Shown: positions 8,596 through 17,872, counted from the first letter of the stretch. The stretch: DNA of 64,000 bases from Bacteroidales bacterium (GCA_017454905.1 JAFTCB010000062.1:62001-126000); one strand, 5' to 3'. Notes: a model not told the origin generated them from the sequence alone. Numbers and translations are program-made.

Positions 8596-9714
8596 TCAAA
8601 TCTTCTTGATGTAGCAGCGACGGCGCATGAACGGCTCGTGTTCGTAACTGTTCCAGATATTGACCGCGCTGTTGGATTCTATCTGCGGGTTGGAGATGGC
8701 CCAGCGGTTGCCGATCTTGAGGGCTTTGTCCGCCATCTCTTCGTAATACACGGCAGAGAAACCCTTGTTGTGCCATTTGGCGGCCACGCCGTTGACCATC
8801 AGGTCCGTCACTTCATAATTGTGCATCGCCCGCCACAGATGCCACCATCCGAAGGGGAACAATTCGCCCTTCGCCTTCTTGAGCGCCTCGGAGATGCTCG
8901 GGAACGAGATGCCGAAGCCCACGATCTCATCGTGCTCATCCATCAGCAGGCCGGAGGCCTTGTCCGAAAGAAACGGCATCACGGCCGCCGCCTCTTCGTC
9001 TATCTCCTCGTCCGTCAGCGGGATGTAGTTCATCACCGTTCTGGCAAAACTCTCGTTGTATACCTCGAAAAACCTGTGAATCAGCGCTTTGTCTTTCTTC
9101 AACCGGGCAATGCTGCCGAAATGCAGATTGTAGCGCTCCTTGACCAGTTTGGACACGCGGCGGGCCTTGTCAGGCACACCGTGGTTCGCCACCATCTTGT
9201 ACTGGATCCAGTCGCACTCCTTCTCATAACCCAGTTCCTGCACGAAATCGTTGTAGTACGGGAAATTGTACAGGCAGTTGAAGGGCGGGGTATTCTCGTA
9301 TCCCTCGATCAGCATGCCCTGCTTGCCGAAGGTATTGTAATAAAGCGGACCGTGGATCTCGTCCATCCCCTGCTCCTTCGCCCAGGCCTCGGCCGTGCCG
9401 ATCAGCAGGCGGGCCACCTCGATGTCCTTGATGCAGTCGAACCAGCCGAAACGGGCGCGCTTGCGGCCGTAGATCTCGTTGTAGCGGGGGTTGATCATCG
9501 CACTGATGCGGCCCACGACCTTGTCGCCGTCCATCACCAGCCACAATTTGTGACTGCAATACTTGAGCGGTGCCACCCGTGTCAGCGATTTGACCTGGTC
9601 GCTGTGCAACGCAGGAACATACTGGGGGCAAGTCTGATACAGCTCATCCGGGAAACGGACGAACTGCATAAGTTCCTTGTGGGACCCGACTTCGCGGACT
9701 TGGTAGGCAGACAT
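8596..9714 (-). CDS. GNAT-like acyltransferase family protein
   Basis: 372 residues, cytoplasmic. The N-terminal FVRFPDELYQTCPQYVPAL and LVMDGDKVVGRISAMIN match a family of long GNAT-fold proteins widespread in bacteria. The C-terminal half has a second GNAT-like block ending in NIWNSYEHEPFMRRRCY. Substrate unknown. Heads an operon with prfA (gap 5 bases) and has its own TTTG-N19-TATCTTTG promoter. Confidence 0.65.
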   Translation of the reverse strand: MSAYQVREVGSHKELMQFVRFPDELYQTCPQYVPALHSDQVKSLTRVAPLKYCSHKLWLVMDGDKVVGRISAMINPRYNEIYGRKRARFGWFDCIKDIEVARLLIGTAEAWAKEQGMDEIHGPLYYNTFGKQGMLIEGYENTPPFNCLYNFPYYNDFVQELGYEKECDWIQYKMVANHGVPDKARRVSKLVKERYNLHFGSIARLKKDKALIHRFFEVYNESFARTVMNYIPLTDEEIDEEAAAVMPFLSDKASGLLMDEHDEIVGFGISFPSISEALKKAKGELFPFGWWHLWRAMHNYEVTDLMVNGVAAKWHNKGFSAVYYEEMADKALKIGNRWAISNPQIESNSAVNIWNSYEHEPFMRRRCYIKKI

Positions 9715-9738
9715 GGCAGCACAAATTGGTATAGACAA

Positions 9739-9769
9739 CAAAGATAGGTATTTCCCTTGGCAAATCAAA
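9739..9769 (-). promoter_or_regulatory. Promoter of the GNAT-prfA-esterase operon
   Basis: On the minus strand a -33 TTTG (9769-9766) is followed after 19 bases by TATCTTTG (9746-9739), an essentially ideal Bacteroidetes promoter. The ATG is 24 bases downstream. Confidence 0.8.
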
Positions 9770-9801
9770 AACCGGCTCCGCCGTGCAGTTCAGTCCCGGC
9801 T

Positions 9802-11103
9802 TCAGATACTGAAATTGTGCCAGTGCGGGCCGAAGCGCTCGAAGGCGGCGCGGTCCAGCATTTCCCGGTCGTCCGGGTGGGCGATGCTGATCATCAGCTT
9901 GGCGCGTTCCTGCAGGCTCTTGCCATAGAGGTCCACGGCGCCGTATTCCGTCACGATCCAGTGCGCATCAGCGCGCGGGGTGACCACGCCTGCGCCCGGG
10001 TTGAGCTCCGCGACGATCTTGTTTTTGCCCTTGAGCGTACGGGAGGCGAAGGCGGTGATGCTCTTGCCGCCCTCGGACATCGTGGCGCCCTTGACGAATT
10101 CGAGCTGGCCGCCGGTGCCGCTGAAGATGCGGGTACCGATGGAGTCGGCGCTGATCTGGCCGGTGAAATCCACTTCCGTGGCGGAATTGATCGCCTTCAT
10201 CCGCGGATTCTGGCGGATGACCCAGGGGTCATTGACATATTTGATGTCGCGCATCAGCACGTCCGGATTGTGGTCGATGAAGGAATAGACCTCCTGCGAA
10301 CCGAGCAGGAAGGAGGCTACGACCTTGCCGGTGTCGATCTTCTTGTTGCTGCCGTCGATGACGCCCGCTTTGATCAGGCGGAGCAGGCCGTCGGCAAACA
10401 TTTCCGTATGCAGGCCAAGGTGCTTGTGGCCGCCGAGCTGGGCCGCAAGGGCGTTCGGCAGGGCGCCGATGCCCATCTGGATGCAATCGCCATCCTCCAC
10501 GAGGGCCGCGCAGTTCTTGCCGATGAGCACCTCGGTCGGGGTGGGTTCGGCAAAATCGGCCGTCACCAGCGGCGTGTCGTCCTGCACGAGATAATCGAAC
10601 CGCTCCAGCGGGATCAGGTCGCCGTAGGCATAGGGGACGTTGGGGTTGACGACGCCGATCACGACCTGCGCCGTCTCGATGGCCGCCACGGAGCAATCTA
10701 CGGAGGTACCGAGGCTCACGCGCCCCTGCTCGTCCGGCAGGGAGACGTTGACGAGGGCGGCACCGAGCTTGATGGCGCCGTCGCGGTAGAGTTTCTGGCT
10801 CTCGCCCAGATGTACCGGCAGATAGTCCGCATAGCCGGCATTGACGTTCTTGCGGACGTTGGGGCCGACGAAGAAGCCCTGCTCGAAGAAAATCCCTTCG
10901 TAGCGCGGCTCGCTGTACGGGGCGGGTCCTTCCGTATGGAAGTGATGGAACTGCAGGCCGGAGACATCTCCCGCGTCAGCGCGCCGGCACAGGGCCTGGA
11001 TGAGGATGTGGGGGACGCTGGCAACACTGCTCAGGTGGACGTGGCAATGGGAAGGGATGTGGCTGACCGCCTCGTCGGCGGATACGAAGTTCAGGGGCTT
11101 CAT
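9802..11103 (-). CDS. Acetyl-CoA hydrolase/CoA-transferase family protein
   Basis: 433 residues. Moves CoA between acyl groups (for example succinate, acetate, butyrate or 4-hydroxybutyrate), or hydrolyses acetyl-CoA. Marks: HTEMFADGLLRL with the Glu expected to form the CoA thioester, SGTGGQLEFVKGA, and VTEYGAVDLYGKS near the C-terminus. The exact CoA donor/acceptor pair cannot be read from sequence. With ackA/pta elsewhere in the window it fits fermentative acid production. Confidence 0.85.
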   Translation of the reverse strand: MKPLNFVSADEAVSHIPSHCHVHLSSVASVPHILIQALCRRADAGDVSGLQFHHFHTEGPAPYSEPRYEGIFFEQGFFVGPNVRKNVNAGYADYLPVHLGESQKLYRDGAIKLGAALVNVSLPDEQGRVSLGTSVDCSVAAIETAQVVIGVVNPNVPYAYGDLIPLERFDYLVQDDTPLVTADFAEPTPTEVLIGKNCAALVEDGDCIQMGIGALPNALAAQLGGHKHLGLHTEMFADGLLRLIKAGVIDGSNKKIDTGKVVASFLLGSQEVYSFIDHNPDVLMRDIKYVNDPWVIRQNPRMKAINSATEVDFTGQISADSIGTRIFSGTGGQLEFVKGATMSEGGKSITAFASRTLKGKNKIVAELNPGAGVVTPRADAHWIVTEYGAVDLYGKSLQERAKLMISIAHPDDREMLDRAAFERFGPHWHNFSI

Positions 11104-11163
11104 GTTGATTATTATTGTTATTTTTGTGGCGCAAATGTAGCAAATATTTCCATGCATACCAAA
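11104..11163. promoter_or_regulatory. Overlapping divergent promoters CoA-transferase / mazG
   Basis: Minus strand: TTTG (11163-11160), 20 bases, TACATTTG (11139-11132), then 28 bases to the CoA-transferase ATG; this -33 box lies inside the first codons of mazG. Plus strand: TATTTTTG (11119-11126), 25 bases before the mazG ATG. The two -7 boxes face each other 5 bases apart. Confidence 0.7.
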
Positions 11164-11943
11164 GAAGAAAAGCTCGCAGCCTTCGGCCGGCTGCTCGATA
11201 CGATGGACGCCCTGCGCGAGAAATGTCCCTGGAATGCCGCCCAGACGATGGAGACCATCCGTCCGATGACAGAAGAGGAAGTCTATGAACTATCCGACAC
11301 CATCCTCAAGGGCGACCGTCCCGGCACCGCCAAGGAGATCGGAGACCTGCTCTACCACATGGTCTTCTATGCCCGCATCGGGCAGGAGGAAGGGACCTTC
11401 GACATCGCAGACAGCCTGGACAAGGTCGTGGACAAAATGGTCTTCCGCCATCCGCATGTCTTCGGCCCGGAGGCCGGCAAGCCCACCTCCGCCAAGGAGA
11501 TCGCCGACACCTGGGAACTGGTCAAGGCCAAAGAGAAAGACGGCAACAAGACGGTCCTCTCCGGGATTCCGGACGCCATGCCCGCCATCCTCAAGGCCCT
11601 CTCCATGCAAGAGAAAGCCCGCGGCTGCGGCTTCGACTGGGAACAGCCCGCGGACGTCTGGGACAAGGTCCGGGAAGAACTGGGCGAGGCGCGGGAAGCC
11701 TGCGACGAGCAGGACCCGGCCCACATGGAGGAAGAGTTCGGCGACCTGCTCTTCGCCGTGATCAACGCGGCCCGTCTCTACGGCGTTGACCCCGAAGCGG
11801 CCCTGAGCGGATCCTGCAGCAAGTTCCGCCGCCGCTTCACCTATCTGGAGGAGCAGACGCTGAAGAAAGGCCGCAAACTCACGGACATGACCCTGGCCGA
11901 GATGGACGCCATCTGGGATGAGGGAAAAGCGAAGGGGCTGTAA
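11152..11943 (+). CDS. mazG: Nucleoside triphosphate pyrophosphohydrolase
   Basis: 263 residues, the usual two-domain MazG length. Hydrolyses (d)NTPs to NMP plus PPi; house-cleaning and stringent-response tuning. The opening LLDTMDALREKCPWNAAQT and EEVYELSD match the family, and the helical EEhhE/D metal sites recur in both halves (KEIGDLLYH and EEFGDLLFAVIN). Ends 3 bases before the convergent cytidylate-kinase-like gene. Confidence 0.93.
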   Translation: MHTKEEKLAAFGRLLDTMDALREKCPWNAAQTMETIRPMTEEEVYELSDTILKGDRPGTAKEIGDLLYHMVFYARIGQEEGTFDIADSLDKVVDKMVFRHPHVFGPEAGKPTSAKEIADTWELVKAKEKDGNKTVLSGIPDAMPAILKALSMQEKARGCGFDWEQPADVWDKVREELGEAREACDEQDPAHMEEEFGDLLFAVINAARLYGVDPEAALSGSCSKFRRRFTYLEEQTLKKGRKLTDMTLAEMDAIWDEGKAKGL

Positions 11944-11946
11944 GGA

Positions 11947-12558
11947 TCAGATCAGGCCCGTCTTCCGGCCGAAGTCGATGATCAGGTCGGCCGTGCCCTC
12001 GATGCCCAGCATCGAAGAATCCACGCAGAGATCGTAGTTGGAGGCGACGCCCCAGTTGCCGAAGGTAAAGAAATTGTAATAATCGCTGCGTGATTTTTCC
12101 TTCTTGAGGATGTATTTCTCCGCTTCCGCGGCGGACATCCCCGTGCGCTCGCACACCCGCTTCACCCGGTCTTCCAGCGGAGCGCAGATGAACACGTCCA
12201 GGCACTCCATATCGCGCAGGACATAGTCCGAGGCGCGTCCCAGGAAGATGGCACTCCCCTTTTCAGCGATATCCCGGATTGCCTGGCTCTGGAACTTGAA
12301 CAGTTCCGTGCCGTCGATCGCCGAGGGTGCATAGGCGGAAGCCCTGTTCAGTCCGAAGAGGCTGCCGAAGCGCCACAGACGCCGCTTCTCGTCGGATTTC
12401 TTGAAGAAAGCCGGACTGAATCCGCTCTCCTCCGCCGCCTTCTGCAGCAGTTCATTGTCATAAACCGGAATGCCCAGCCGGCTGCCGAGGGCTGCGGCTA
12501 CGCCTTTGCCGCCCGCACCGAACTGACGGCCCACATTGATGAGGATCTTCTTCTCCAT
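11947..12558 (-). CDS. Cytidylate kinase-like family protein
   Basis: 203 residues. Starts with INVGRQFGAGGKGVAAAL, a P-loop variant of the cytidylate-kinase-2/AAA_26 family, followed by GIPVYDNELLQ and GRASDYVL. Differs from true Cmk, so substrate is uncertain; not claimed as CMP kinase. Last gene of the nrnA-FKBP-MATE operon (6 bases after MATE). Confidence 0.75.
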   Translation of the reverse strand: MEKKILINVGRQFGAGGKGVAAALGSRLGIPVYDNELLQKAAEESGFSPAFFKKSDEKRRLWRFGSLFGLNRASAYAPSAIDGTELFKFQSQAIRDIAEKGSAIFLGRASDYVLRDMECLDVFICAPLEDRVKRVCERTGMSAAEAEKYILKKEKSRSDYYNFFTFGNWGVASNYDLCVDSSMLGIEGTADLIIDFGRKTGLI

Positions 12559-12564
12559 TTTACG

Positions 12565-13968
12565 CTAGGATTGGATGGAACTGCCGAGGATATCGGGATT
12601 CTCGCCGTCCTTGAGCCGGTCGAACTTGCGGAACAGCCGGACGATCAGGATGGCGGAGATGATGACGTTGAGCGTATCCGAGATCGGGAAACTGATCCAG
12701 ACGCCCTTCTCCTGCAGCCAGAGCGGCAGGGTGTAGATGAGCGGCAGCAGGAAAAGCAGCTGACGCGACAGGGAGAGGAATATGGACTTGCGCACCATCC
12801 CGAGGCACTGGAAGAAGTTGCCCGTGACCATGCCGAAACCCACCAGGGCAAACCCGGCATTCATGATCCGCAGCCCGCGGGCGGCGAATTCGATCAGATC
12901 CGGATCGTTGGTGAACAGACTGACTGCCGTGCGCGGGATCAGTTCCGACATCAGGAAGCAGAGCGTCGTGATGAGCACTTCCCACTTGGCCGTCAGGATG
13001 AAGACTTCCTTGACGCGGTGATACTGGCGGGCGCCGTAATTGTAGCCCGCAATCGGCTGGAGTCCCTGGTTGAACCCCATGCAGATCATGGCAAAGAGCA
13101 TGGTCAGGCGGTTGACGATGCCGTAGGCGCCGATCGCCAGATCTCCGCCGTACTTGCGGAGCTGCTGGTTGATGAACAAAGCCACCATCGATGCCGCCAC
13201 GTTCATCAGGAACGGCCCCACGCCGATGGCCAGCGACTGCTTCGCCACGCGCCAGTCCAGCTGGAACAGCGGTTTGGTGAAGTGCAGCAGCCGGCTCTTG
13301 TCGGAGAAGAACCTGAGCGTATAGGCCAGGGCCATCAGCTGGCAGATGACCGTCGCCAGGGCGGCGCCGCGGATCCCCAGGCCGAGCACGAAAATGAAGA
13401 CCGGGTCCAGGATGGCATTGGAGATGACGGTGAACAGGGTCAGGTTCATCGCCACCCTGGGATGCCCCGAGGCCCGGATGATGCCGTTGAATCCGAAATA
13501 CAGGTGCGTGAAGGCGTTGCCAAGCAGGATGATGAGCATGTAGCTCCGCGCAAAAGGGAGCGTATTGTCACTGGCGCCGAAGAAGCGCAGGATCGGATCC
13601 AGGAACGGGATGGTGACCAGGGAGAAGATGATGCCGATGATCACATTCAGCGTCAGCACGTTGGAGAGCACCTTCTGCGCCGCCTGGTAATTCTTCTGGC
13701 CCAGCAGGACGGAGATGAGCGTCATGGCGCCCACGCCGACCAGAGTCCCCATGGCGGCCGACAGGTTCATCAGCGGGAACGTGACGGCGAGGCCGCTGAT
13801 CGCGGCCGAGCCCACGCCGGGGATATGGCCGATGTAGATGCTGTCGACCATGTTGTACAAAGACGCCGCCGTCTGGGCAATGATGCCCGGCACGGCGTAC
13901 TGTCTGAGCAGGGTTCCGATTTTGCGGGTCCCGAGTTCCGTCGGGGCCGCACCTGAAAGAGCTGCCAT
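12565..13968 (-). CDS. MATE-family multidrug/cation antiporter
   Basis: 467 residues with twelve predicted membrane helices. MATE marks: YAVPGIIAQTAASLYNMVDS at the start and GFNQGLQPIAGYNYGAR in the second half, which is the family's most conserved stretch. Probably exports drugs or metabolites by Na+ or H+ exchange (DinF/NorM class). Sits 7 bases after the FKBP gene. Confidence 0.9.
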   Translation of the reverse strand: MAALSGAAPTELGTRKIGTLLRQYAVPGIIAQTAASLYNMVDSIYIGHIPGVGSAAISGLAVTFPLMNLSAAMGTLVGVGAMTLISVLLGQKNYQAAQKVLSNVLTLNVIIGIIFSLVTIPFLDPILRFFGASDNTLPFARSYMLIILLGNAFTHLYFGFNGIIRASGHPRVAMNLTLFTVISNAILDPVFIFVLGLGIRGAALATVICQLMALAYTLRFFSDKSRLLHFTKPLFQLDWRVAKQSLAIGVGPFLMNVAASMVALFINQQLRKYGGDLAIGAYGIVNRLTMLFAMICMGFNQGLQPIAGYNYGARQYHRVKEVFILTAKWEVLITTLCFLMSELIPRTAVSLFTNDPDLIEFAARGLRIMNAGFALVGFGMVTGNFFQCLGMVRKSIFLSLSRQLLFLLPLIYTLPLWLQEKGVWISFPISDTLNVIISAILIVRLFRKFDRLKDGENPDILGSSIQS

Positions 13969-13975
13969 CCGGAAA

Positions 13976-14992
13976 CTAGGATTTGTTCACGACCTCGATA
14001 TCGAAACGCAGCGGGGCATAGCCCGGGATGGCGTCCTCGTTGCCGGAGCTGCCGTAGCCCAGTGTCGAATAGAACAAGGAAACGCCCTTTGCATACGGTC
14101 CCATCTGCAGGATGGCATCCTCGAAACCGTCGATGACCGACGAAGACCCCATCTTGACCGTCAGGTCTTCATTCTCCCCCTTGGAGATCTTGACCTCGGA
14201 AGGTCCGTAGGTCTGCGCGGCGGAATAGACGCCGTAGAACTTGGCGCTGTCCTTGACATTGGTGTCGAAGACCGTCCCGTCCAGCAGGCGGCCGACATAA
14301 TTGACGTAGATCGTCGTATCCTTGGTGAAAGACTTGCCCTCGGGCGCGGCCTTGGTCTGGAAATAGTAGAAACCGTAGTGCAGCGAATCCAGTACGGATT
14401 TCCCGGGGAAGGTCTTGGAAATGTACCGTCCGATCGAATCCGCCTCCCATTTCTTGATGTCGGTGATCACCTCGCGCAGCGTGATCTCGTAGATGGCGGC
14501 CGTGCCGGTTGCATTCTTCAGGTACTCCTCCTCCGTCTTGTATCGGCTGGTCGTCTCGAGCCAGCCGGGAACGATGAAGCGCTTGGTACCGCCGACCCGC
14601 ATGGTGGAGATTCCCTCCTCCACGCCAGCGGTCAGGGCATTGTTGGCCCGCGCCCAGATCTCCGGACCGTAGTAGTCGCCGAATTCATAGGTACCCATCT
14701 GCTTGCACAGTTCCTCGGAAGTCGTAGCGCCGATGCCCCACTCCAAATCCCACATCACATAATCCAGCCGGACGAACGGGTGGGACTCGGGGGTGCCGGC
14801 TTCGGTGCCCGTCCCGGGGATCTCATCCAGCACATAGATACCCAGGCCGGTCTTCTCGGCCTCCGGATGGTTGACATGCATCCAGGCATCGAAATACAAT
14901 TTCGCCTCGTCATTCTTTCCGGCGACGGGGTCCTTGGCACAACTGCATACGGCCAGCGCCGCAAGCATCAGATATAGCGGGAGTCTCTTCAT
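13976..14992 (-). CDS. FKBP-type peptidyl-prolyl isomerase lipoprotein with two FKBP-like domains
   Basis: 338 residues. Signal with Cys in AVCSCAKD suggests a lipid anchor. First FKBP-like domain about 45-175 (ISTMRVGGTKRFIVPGWL is the typical loop before the active-site strand), second about 205-335 (VGRLLDGTVFDTN and SVIDGFEDAILQM are classic). Folding helper for periplasmic or outer-membrane proteins; similar tandem forms occur across Bacteroidetes. Follows nrnA by 5 bases. Confidence 0.85.
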   Translation of the reverse strand: MKRLPLYLMLAALAVCSCAKDPVAGKNDEAKLYFDAWMHVNHPEAEKTGLGIYVLDEIPGTGTEAGTPESHPFVRLDYVMWDLEWGIGATTSEELCKQMGTYEFGDYYGPEIWARANNALTAGVEEGISTMRVGGTKRFIVPGWLETTSRYKTEEEYLKNATGTAAIYEITLREVITDIKKWEADSIGRYISKTFPGKSVLDSLHYGFYYFQTKAAPEGKSFTKDTTIYVNYVGRLLDGTVFDTNVKDSAKFYGVYSAAQTYGPSEVKISKGENEDLTVKMGSSSVIDGFEDAILQMGPYAKGVSLFYSTLGYGSSGNEDAIPGYAPLRFDIEVVNKS

Positions 14993-14997
14993 ACGTA

Positions 14998-16044
14998 TCA
15001 GATTTCGGACGGCGCTTGATTCCGCATAAATCGTGCCGTCACGGTTGCTATGTATTTTCCGGCCGCGTCCGGGCCGGGAATGTCCTGCGGGAAATAGAGT
15101 TTGCCTCCGGCAGCGCACGCATGGCCGCCGCCATGGAAGGCCTCCGCCGCCAGCCGGTTTGCGGGCACGCCCGCTTTGGAACGGATCGACACGCGGAAAT
15201 AGCCCTCGTCCTCCTTGAGGAACAGGCTCAGGCGCACCCCGCCGATCCCCAAGGGCAGATTGACAAAGCCCTCCGTCTCTCCGTCCTGCACGTCGAAATG
15301 CTGCAGGAAAGCCCGGTCCAGCACGGCATACGCCACCCCGTCCGGCGTGATGACAAGCCTTTCCGACAGGAAGGCGCCCATCGCAAAGAAGCGGTTCGCC
15401 CGGTAGCGGTGGTACAGCCGGTCCAGCAGCGCATCGCGGTCCACCCCGGCGGCAAGCAGTTCGGAAGCCATCTGCAAGGTGGACGGATAGACCGAATTGG
15501 CGAAATTGTTGGTGTCCGTGGTCATGCCGGCCATCAGGGGCGTGAGCACCTCCAGGGGGAGCCGGTCCGCCCTGCCGACACCCGGAAGGGCCAGCAGCAG
15601 CCAGTACAGCAACTCGCTCGCCGATGAAATCTCCGTCTCGCTGAACACGAGATCGAAGGCCTCCCGGTCCGGATGCAGATGATGGTCGATCAGCACTTTG
15701 CGGAAGCGGCCTGCACGCAGCGGCTCCTCCAGGCCTTCCGCCCGGCTGAAGCTGTTCATGTCCAGACACACCACCAGGTCGCTCCTGGAGATCCAGTCCA
15801 GGGCGGGAAGCGGGTCCGTGGCCGTCAGGATGCCGTCCGTGTCCAGCAGGAAGTCCAGGAAGGCGGGAGCGGGATCCGGAAGCAGCAGACGCGCCTCGAC
15901 ACCCCTGCAGCGGCGCAGATACGCCAGCAAGGCGGTGCCGCTCCCGAGCGCATCGCCGTCGGGATGGGTATGCACGACGATGCAGACCCGCTCCGCAGCA
16001 GCGAAAAGGGATTCAAGACGCTCGATATCGGCACAAACTGGCAT
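14998..16044 (-). CDS. nrnA: DHH-DHHA1 phosphoesterase (NrnA-like nanoRNase/pAp phosphatase)
   Basis: 348 residues. Degrades 2-5-nt RNA and 3'-phosphoadenosine-5'-phosphate. Motifs in order: HTHPDGDALGS (metal ligands), LDMNS, DHHLHPD (the DHH) and the DHHA1 substrate motif GGGHACAAGG near residue 310. First gene of a four-gene minus-strand operon; the -7 box TAAATTTG lies 25 bases upstream. Confidence 0.9.
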   Translation of the reverse strand: MPVCADIERLESLFAAAERVCIVVHTHPDGDALGSGTALLAYLRRCRGVEARLLLPDPAPAFLDFLLDTDGILTATDPLPALDWISRSDLVVCLDMNSFSRAEGLEEPLRAGRFRKVLIDHHLHPDREAFDLVFSETEISSASELLYWLLLALPGVGRADRLPLEVLTPLMAGMTTDTNNFANSVYPSTLQMASELLAAGVDRDALLDRLYHRYRANRFFAMGAFLSERLVITPDGVAYAVLDRAFLQHFDVQDGETEGFVNLPLGIGGVRLSLFLKEDEGYFRVSIRSKAGVPANRLAAEAFHGGGHACAAGGKLYFPQDIPGPDAAGKYIATVTARFMRNQAPSEI

Positions 16045-16152
16045 GGCGGCTCTTCCAAAAAAACTGCCGCAAATTTAATAAGAATATTGCATTTGATAAA
16101 TCATTTTCATAACTTTGTGGGACTTTGGAAATCAAATAAACTAACCAATAAA
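16045..16152. promoter_or_regulatory. Divergent promoter region nrnA operon / 16153 gene
   Basis: Minus: TAAATTTG (16077-16070), 25 bases from the nrnA ATG. Plus: TTG (16087-16089), 20 bases, TAACTTTG (16110-16117), then 35 bases to the ATG at 16153. Confidence 0.65.
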
Positions 16153-16854
16153 ATGAACAAAGCAGTTAAGATTATCGTTGAGGTTCTCCTTGCCATCGGC
16201 ATTTGCGGTCTGGTGTACCTGCTCTACAGCAACATCATGAAGCCGGTCAACTTCAACAATGAGAAGGCCAACCGTCAGGCTGTCGCCGTACAGCGCCTCA
16301 AGGACCTCCGTACCCTTCAGGTCGCCTACAAGTCTGTCACGGGCAAGTTCAACTCCTCCGTCGACTCCCTGAAGCAGTTCTATGAGAACGGACAGATGGA
16401 GATCGTGATGCAGATCGGCTCCATGGACGACTCCCTGGCCGTCATCAACACCGAAGCTATCAAGAAGGCCAACAAGAAGCTCAAACCCGAGCAGCTGACC
16501 GCCAAGCTCCAGGAGGCCTACAACGCCGGACAAAAGGTCGTGTTCTCTACCGTCACCAAGATCCCGGTGCGCGACACCCTCTTCAACGGCCGTCCCGACT
16601 TCTGCATCGACTCCCTCAAGTATATCCCGTTCTCCGGCAAGGAGCCCGTCCAGATGGAAGCCGTCACCAAGATGGTGTCCGGTGTGCCCGTGCCCCTCTT
16701 CGAGGCCCGCGTTCCCTGGAAGTCCCTCCTCAAGGGCATGGACAAGCAGCTCATCATCAACCTGAATGCTGAGAGCCGCGACCTCAACCGCTACGAAGGC
16801 CTGCAGGTCGGTTCCATCACCGCCCCGAACAACAACGCAGGTAACTGGGAGTAG
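16153..16854 (+). CDS. Conserved single-pass membrane protein of unknown function
   Basis: 233 residues. One N-terminal membrane helix (about 5-27), then a soluble, charged, partly helical domain (about 35-130, rich in Lys/Gln) and a strand-rich tail. No signal-peptidase site is obvious, so it is probably anchored with the bulk in the periplasm. First of three overlapping genes ending in rsmD, an order I associate with Bacteroidales. I do not recognise a function. Confidence 0.7.
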   Translation: MNKAVKIIVEVLLAIGICGLVYLLYSNIMKPVNFNNEKANRQAVAVQRLKDLRTLQVAYKSVTGKFNSSVDSLKQFYENGQMEIVMQIGSMDDSLAVINTEAIKKANKKLKPEQLTAKLQEAYNAGQKVVFSTVTKIPVRDTLFNGRPDFCIDSLKYIPFSGKEPVQMEAVTKMVSGVPVPLFEARVPWKSLLKGMDKQLIINLNAESRDLNRYEGLQVGSITAPNNNAGNWE

Positions 16855-17309
16855 TGTTCACCCTCGTCCCTTCCCATTTTTTCGACCCTGCGTCGGCGCG
16901 TGAAGCGCTGGCCGAAGTGGCGGACCTGAAGGAAGGACAGGTTGTAGCATCCCTCGATATACCCCAATACGATGCTGTCCTCGTCTATGCACAAGACGGG
17001 GACAGCGTCGTTGATACGCCGGAGATCTACAAGATCCTGATGCAGCTGCCGGGCTGTCCGGAGTACAACAAGATCCTCTGCAGCCGGGTGGAAGACCGGC
17101 TGTACCTGGCGATCGCCCAGGGCAAGAGCCTGCTGCTCGCCAACAGTTTCCCGGCCGGGGACTTCACGACCGTACAATACTATATCTTCCTGTCCCTGAC
17201 CTCCCTGCAACTCAATCCGGAATTCTCGACGATCTGCTGGCGGACGGCTCTGGACCCCGTGGAAGAGATGTCCCTTTACCGGTATTTCAAGTCCGTCGTC
17301 CGGCTATGA
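16854..17309 (+). CDS. DUF3822-like protein, GTG start
   Basis: 151 residues. The start is a GTG whose first base is the last base of the preceding TAG (TAGTG), giving tight coupling. Blocks FTLVPSHFFDP, YDAVLVYA, EYNKILCS and LYLAIAQGKSLLLAN resemble the DUF3822 family (actin-like ATPase fold), though it is shorter than many members. The stop overlaps the rsmD ATG. Function unknown; linkage to rsmD suggests a ribosome- or envelope-related housekeeping role (inference). Confidence 0.65.
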   Translation: MFTLVPSHFFDPASAREALAEVADLKEGQVVASLDIPQYDAVLVYAQDGDSVVDTPEIYKILMQLPGCPEYNKILCSRVEDRLYLAIAQGKSLLLANSFPAGDFTTVQYYIFLSLTSLQLNPEFSTICWRTALDPVEEMSLYRYFKSVVRL

Positions 17310-17839
17310 GGATCATCGGAGGACGGCTCAAAGGGAAGACCATCCAGCCCCCGATGGGCTATGGCGCCCGACCTACCACGGATTTCGCCCGGGAAGGTCT
17401 TTTCAACATCCTGAACAATGAATACGAATTCGAGGACCTCCAGGTCCTCGACCTCTTCGGAGGGACGGGGGCCGTCTCCTTCGAGTTCGCATCCCGCGGG
17501 GCCGCGCGCGTCTACTCCATCGAGATGAACCGGGACAACGCCTCCTTCATCCGCCGCGAAGCCGCACGCCTGGGGCTGGACAATGTCATGGCCGTCCACG
17601 CCAACGTTTTCGACTTCCTCCCCATCTGCCGGGAGAAGTTCGACATCATCTTCGCCGATCCGCCCTACGCGCTGGAAGGGCTGGAGACCATTCCGGACAA
17701 GGTCCTGTCCCGCGACCTGCTCCATCCCGGCTGCTACTTCATCCTGGAGCATGGCGATGAGCATTCTTTCCGGGAGCATCCTTTTTTCAAGAAGGAAAAG
17801 ACCTACGGACGCGTCCACTTCAGTTTCTTCGAAAAATAA
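17306..17839 (+). CDS. rsmD: 16S rRNA (guanine966-N2)-methyltransferase
   Basis: 177 residues, the usual length. Opens with RIIGGRLKG, the SAM-binding motif I is DLFGGTGAVSFE and the catalytic motif IV is FADPPY. Methylates G966 in helix 31 of 16S rRNA. ATGA overlap with the upstream DUF3822-like gene; followed by a hairpin terminator. Confidence 0.93.
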   Translation: MRIIGGRLKGKTIQPPMGYGARPTTDFAREGLFNILNNEYEFEDLQVLDLFGGTGAVSFEFASRGAARVYSIEMNRDNASFIRREAARLGLDNVMAVHANVFDFLPICREKFDIIFADPPYALEGLETIPDKVLSRDLLHPGCYFILEHGDEHSFREHPFFKKEKTYGRVHFSFFEK

Positions 17840-17872
17840 CGAACCGGTTTGCAACAATCCGGTTCGTTTTTC
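17840..17872 (+). terminator. Rho-independent terminator after rsmD
   Basis: Arms CGAACCGG (17840-17847) and CCGGTTCG (17859-17866) with an 11-base loop, followed by TTTTT. Confidence 0.8.

Noticed and set aside
9757..11151. Extension of the mazG frame upstream to 9757
   Set aside because: It runs antisense through the CoA-transferase gene and across its promoter; MazG homology begins at 11152.
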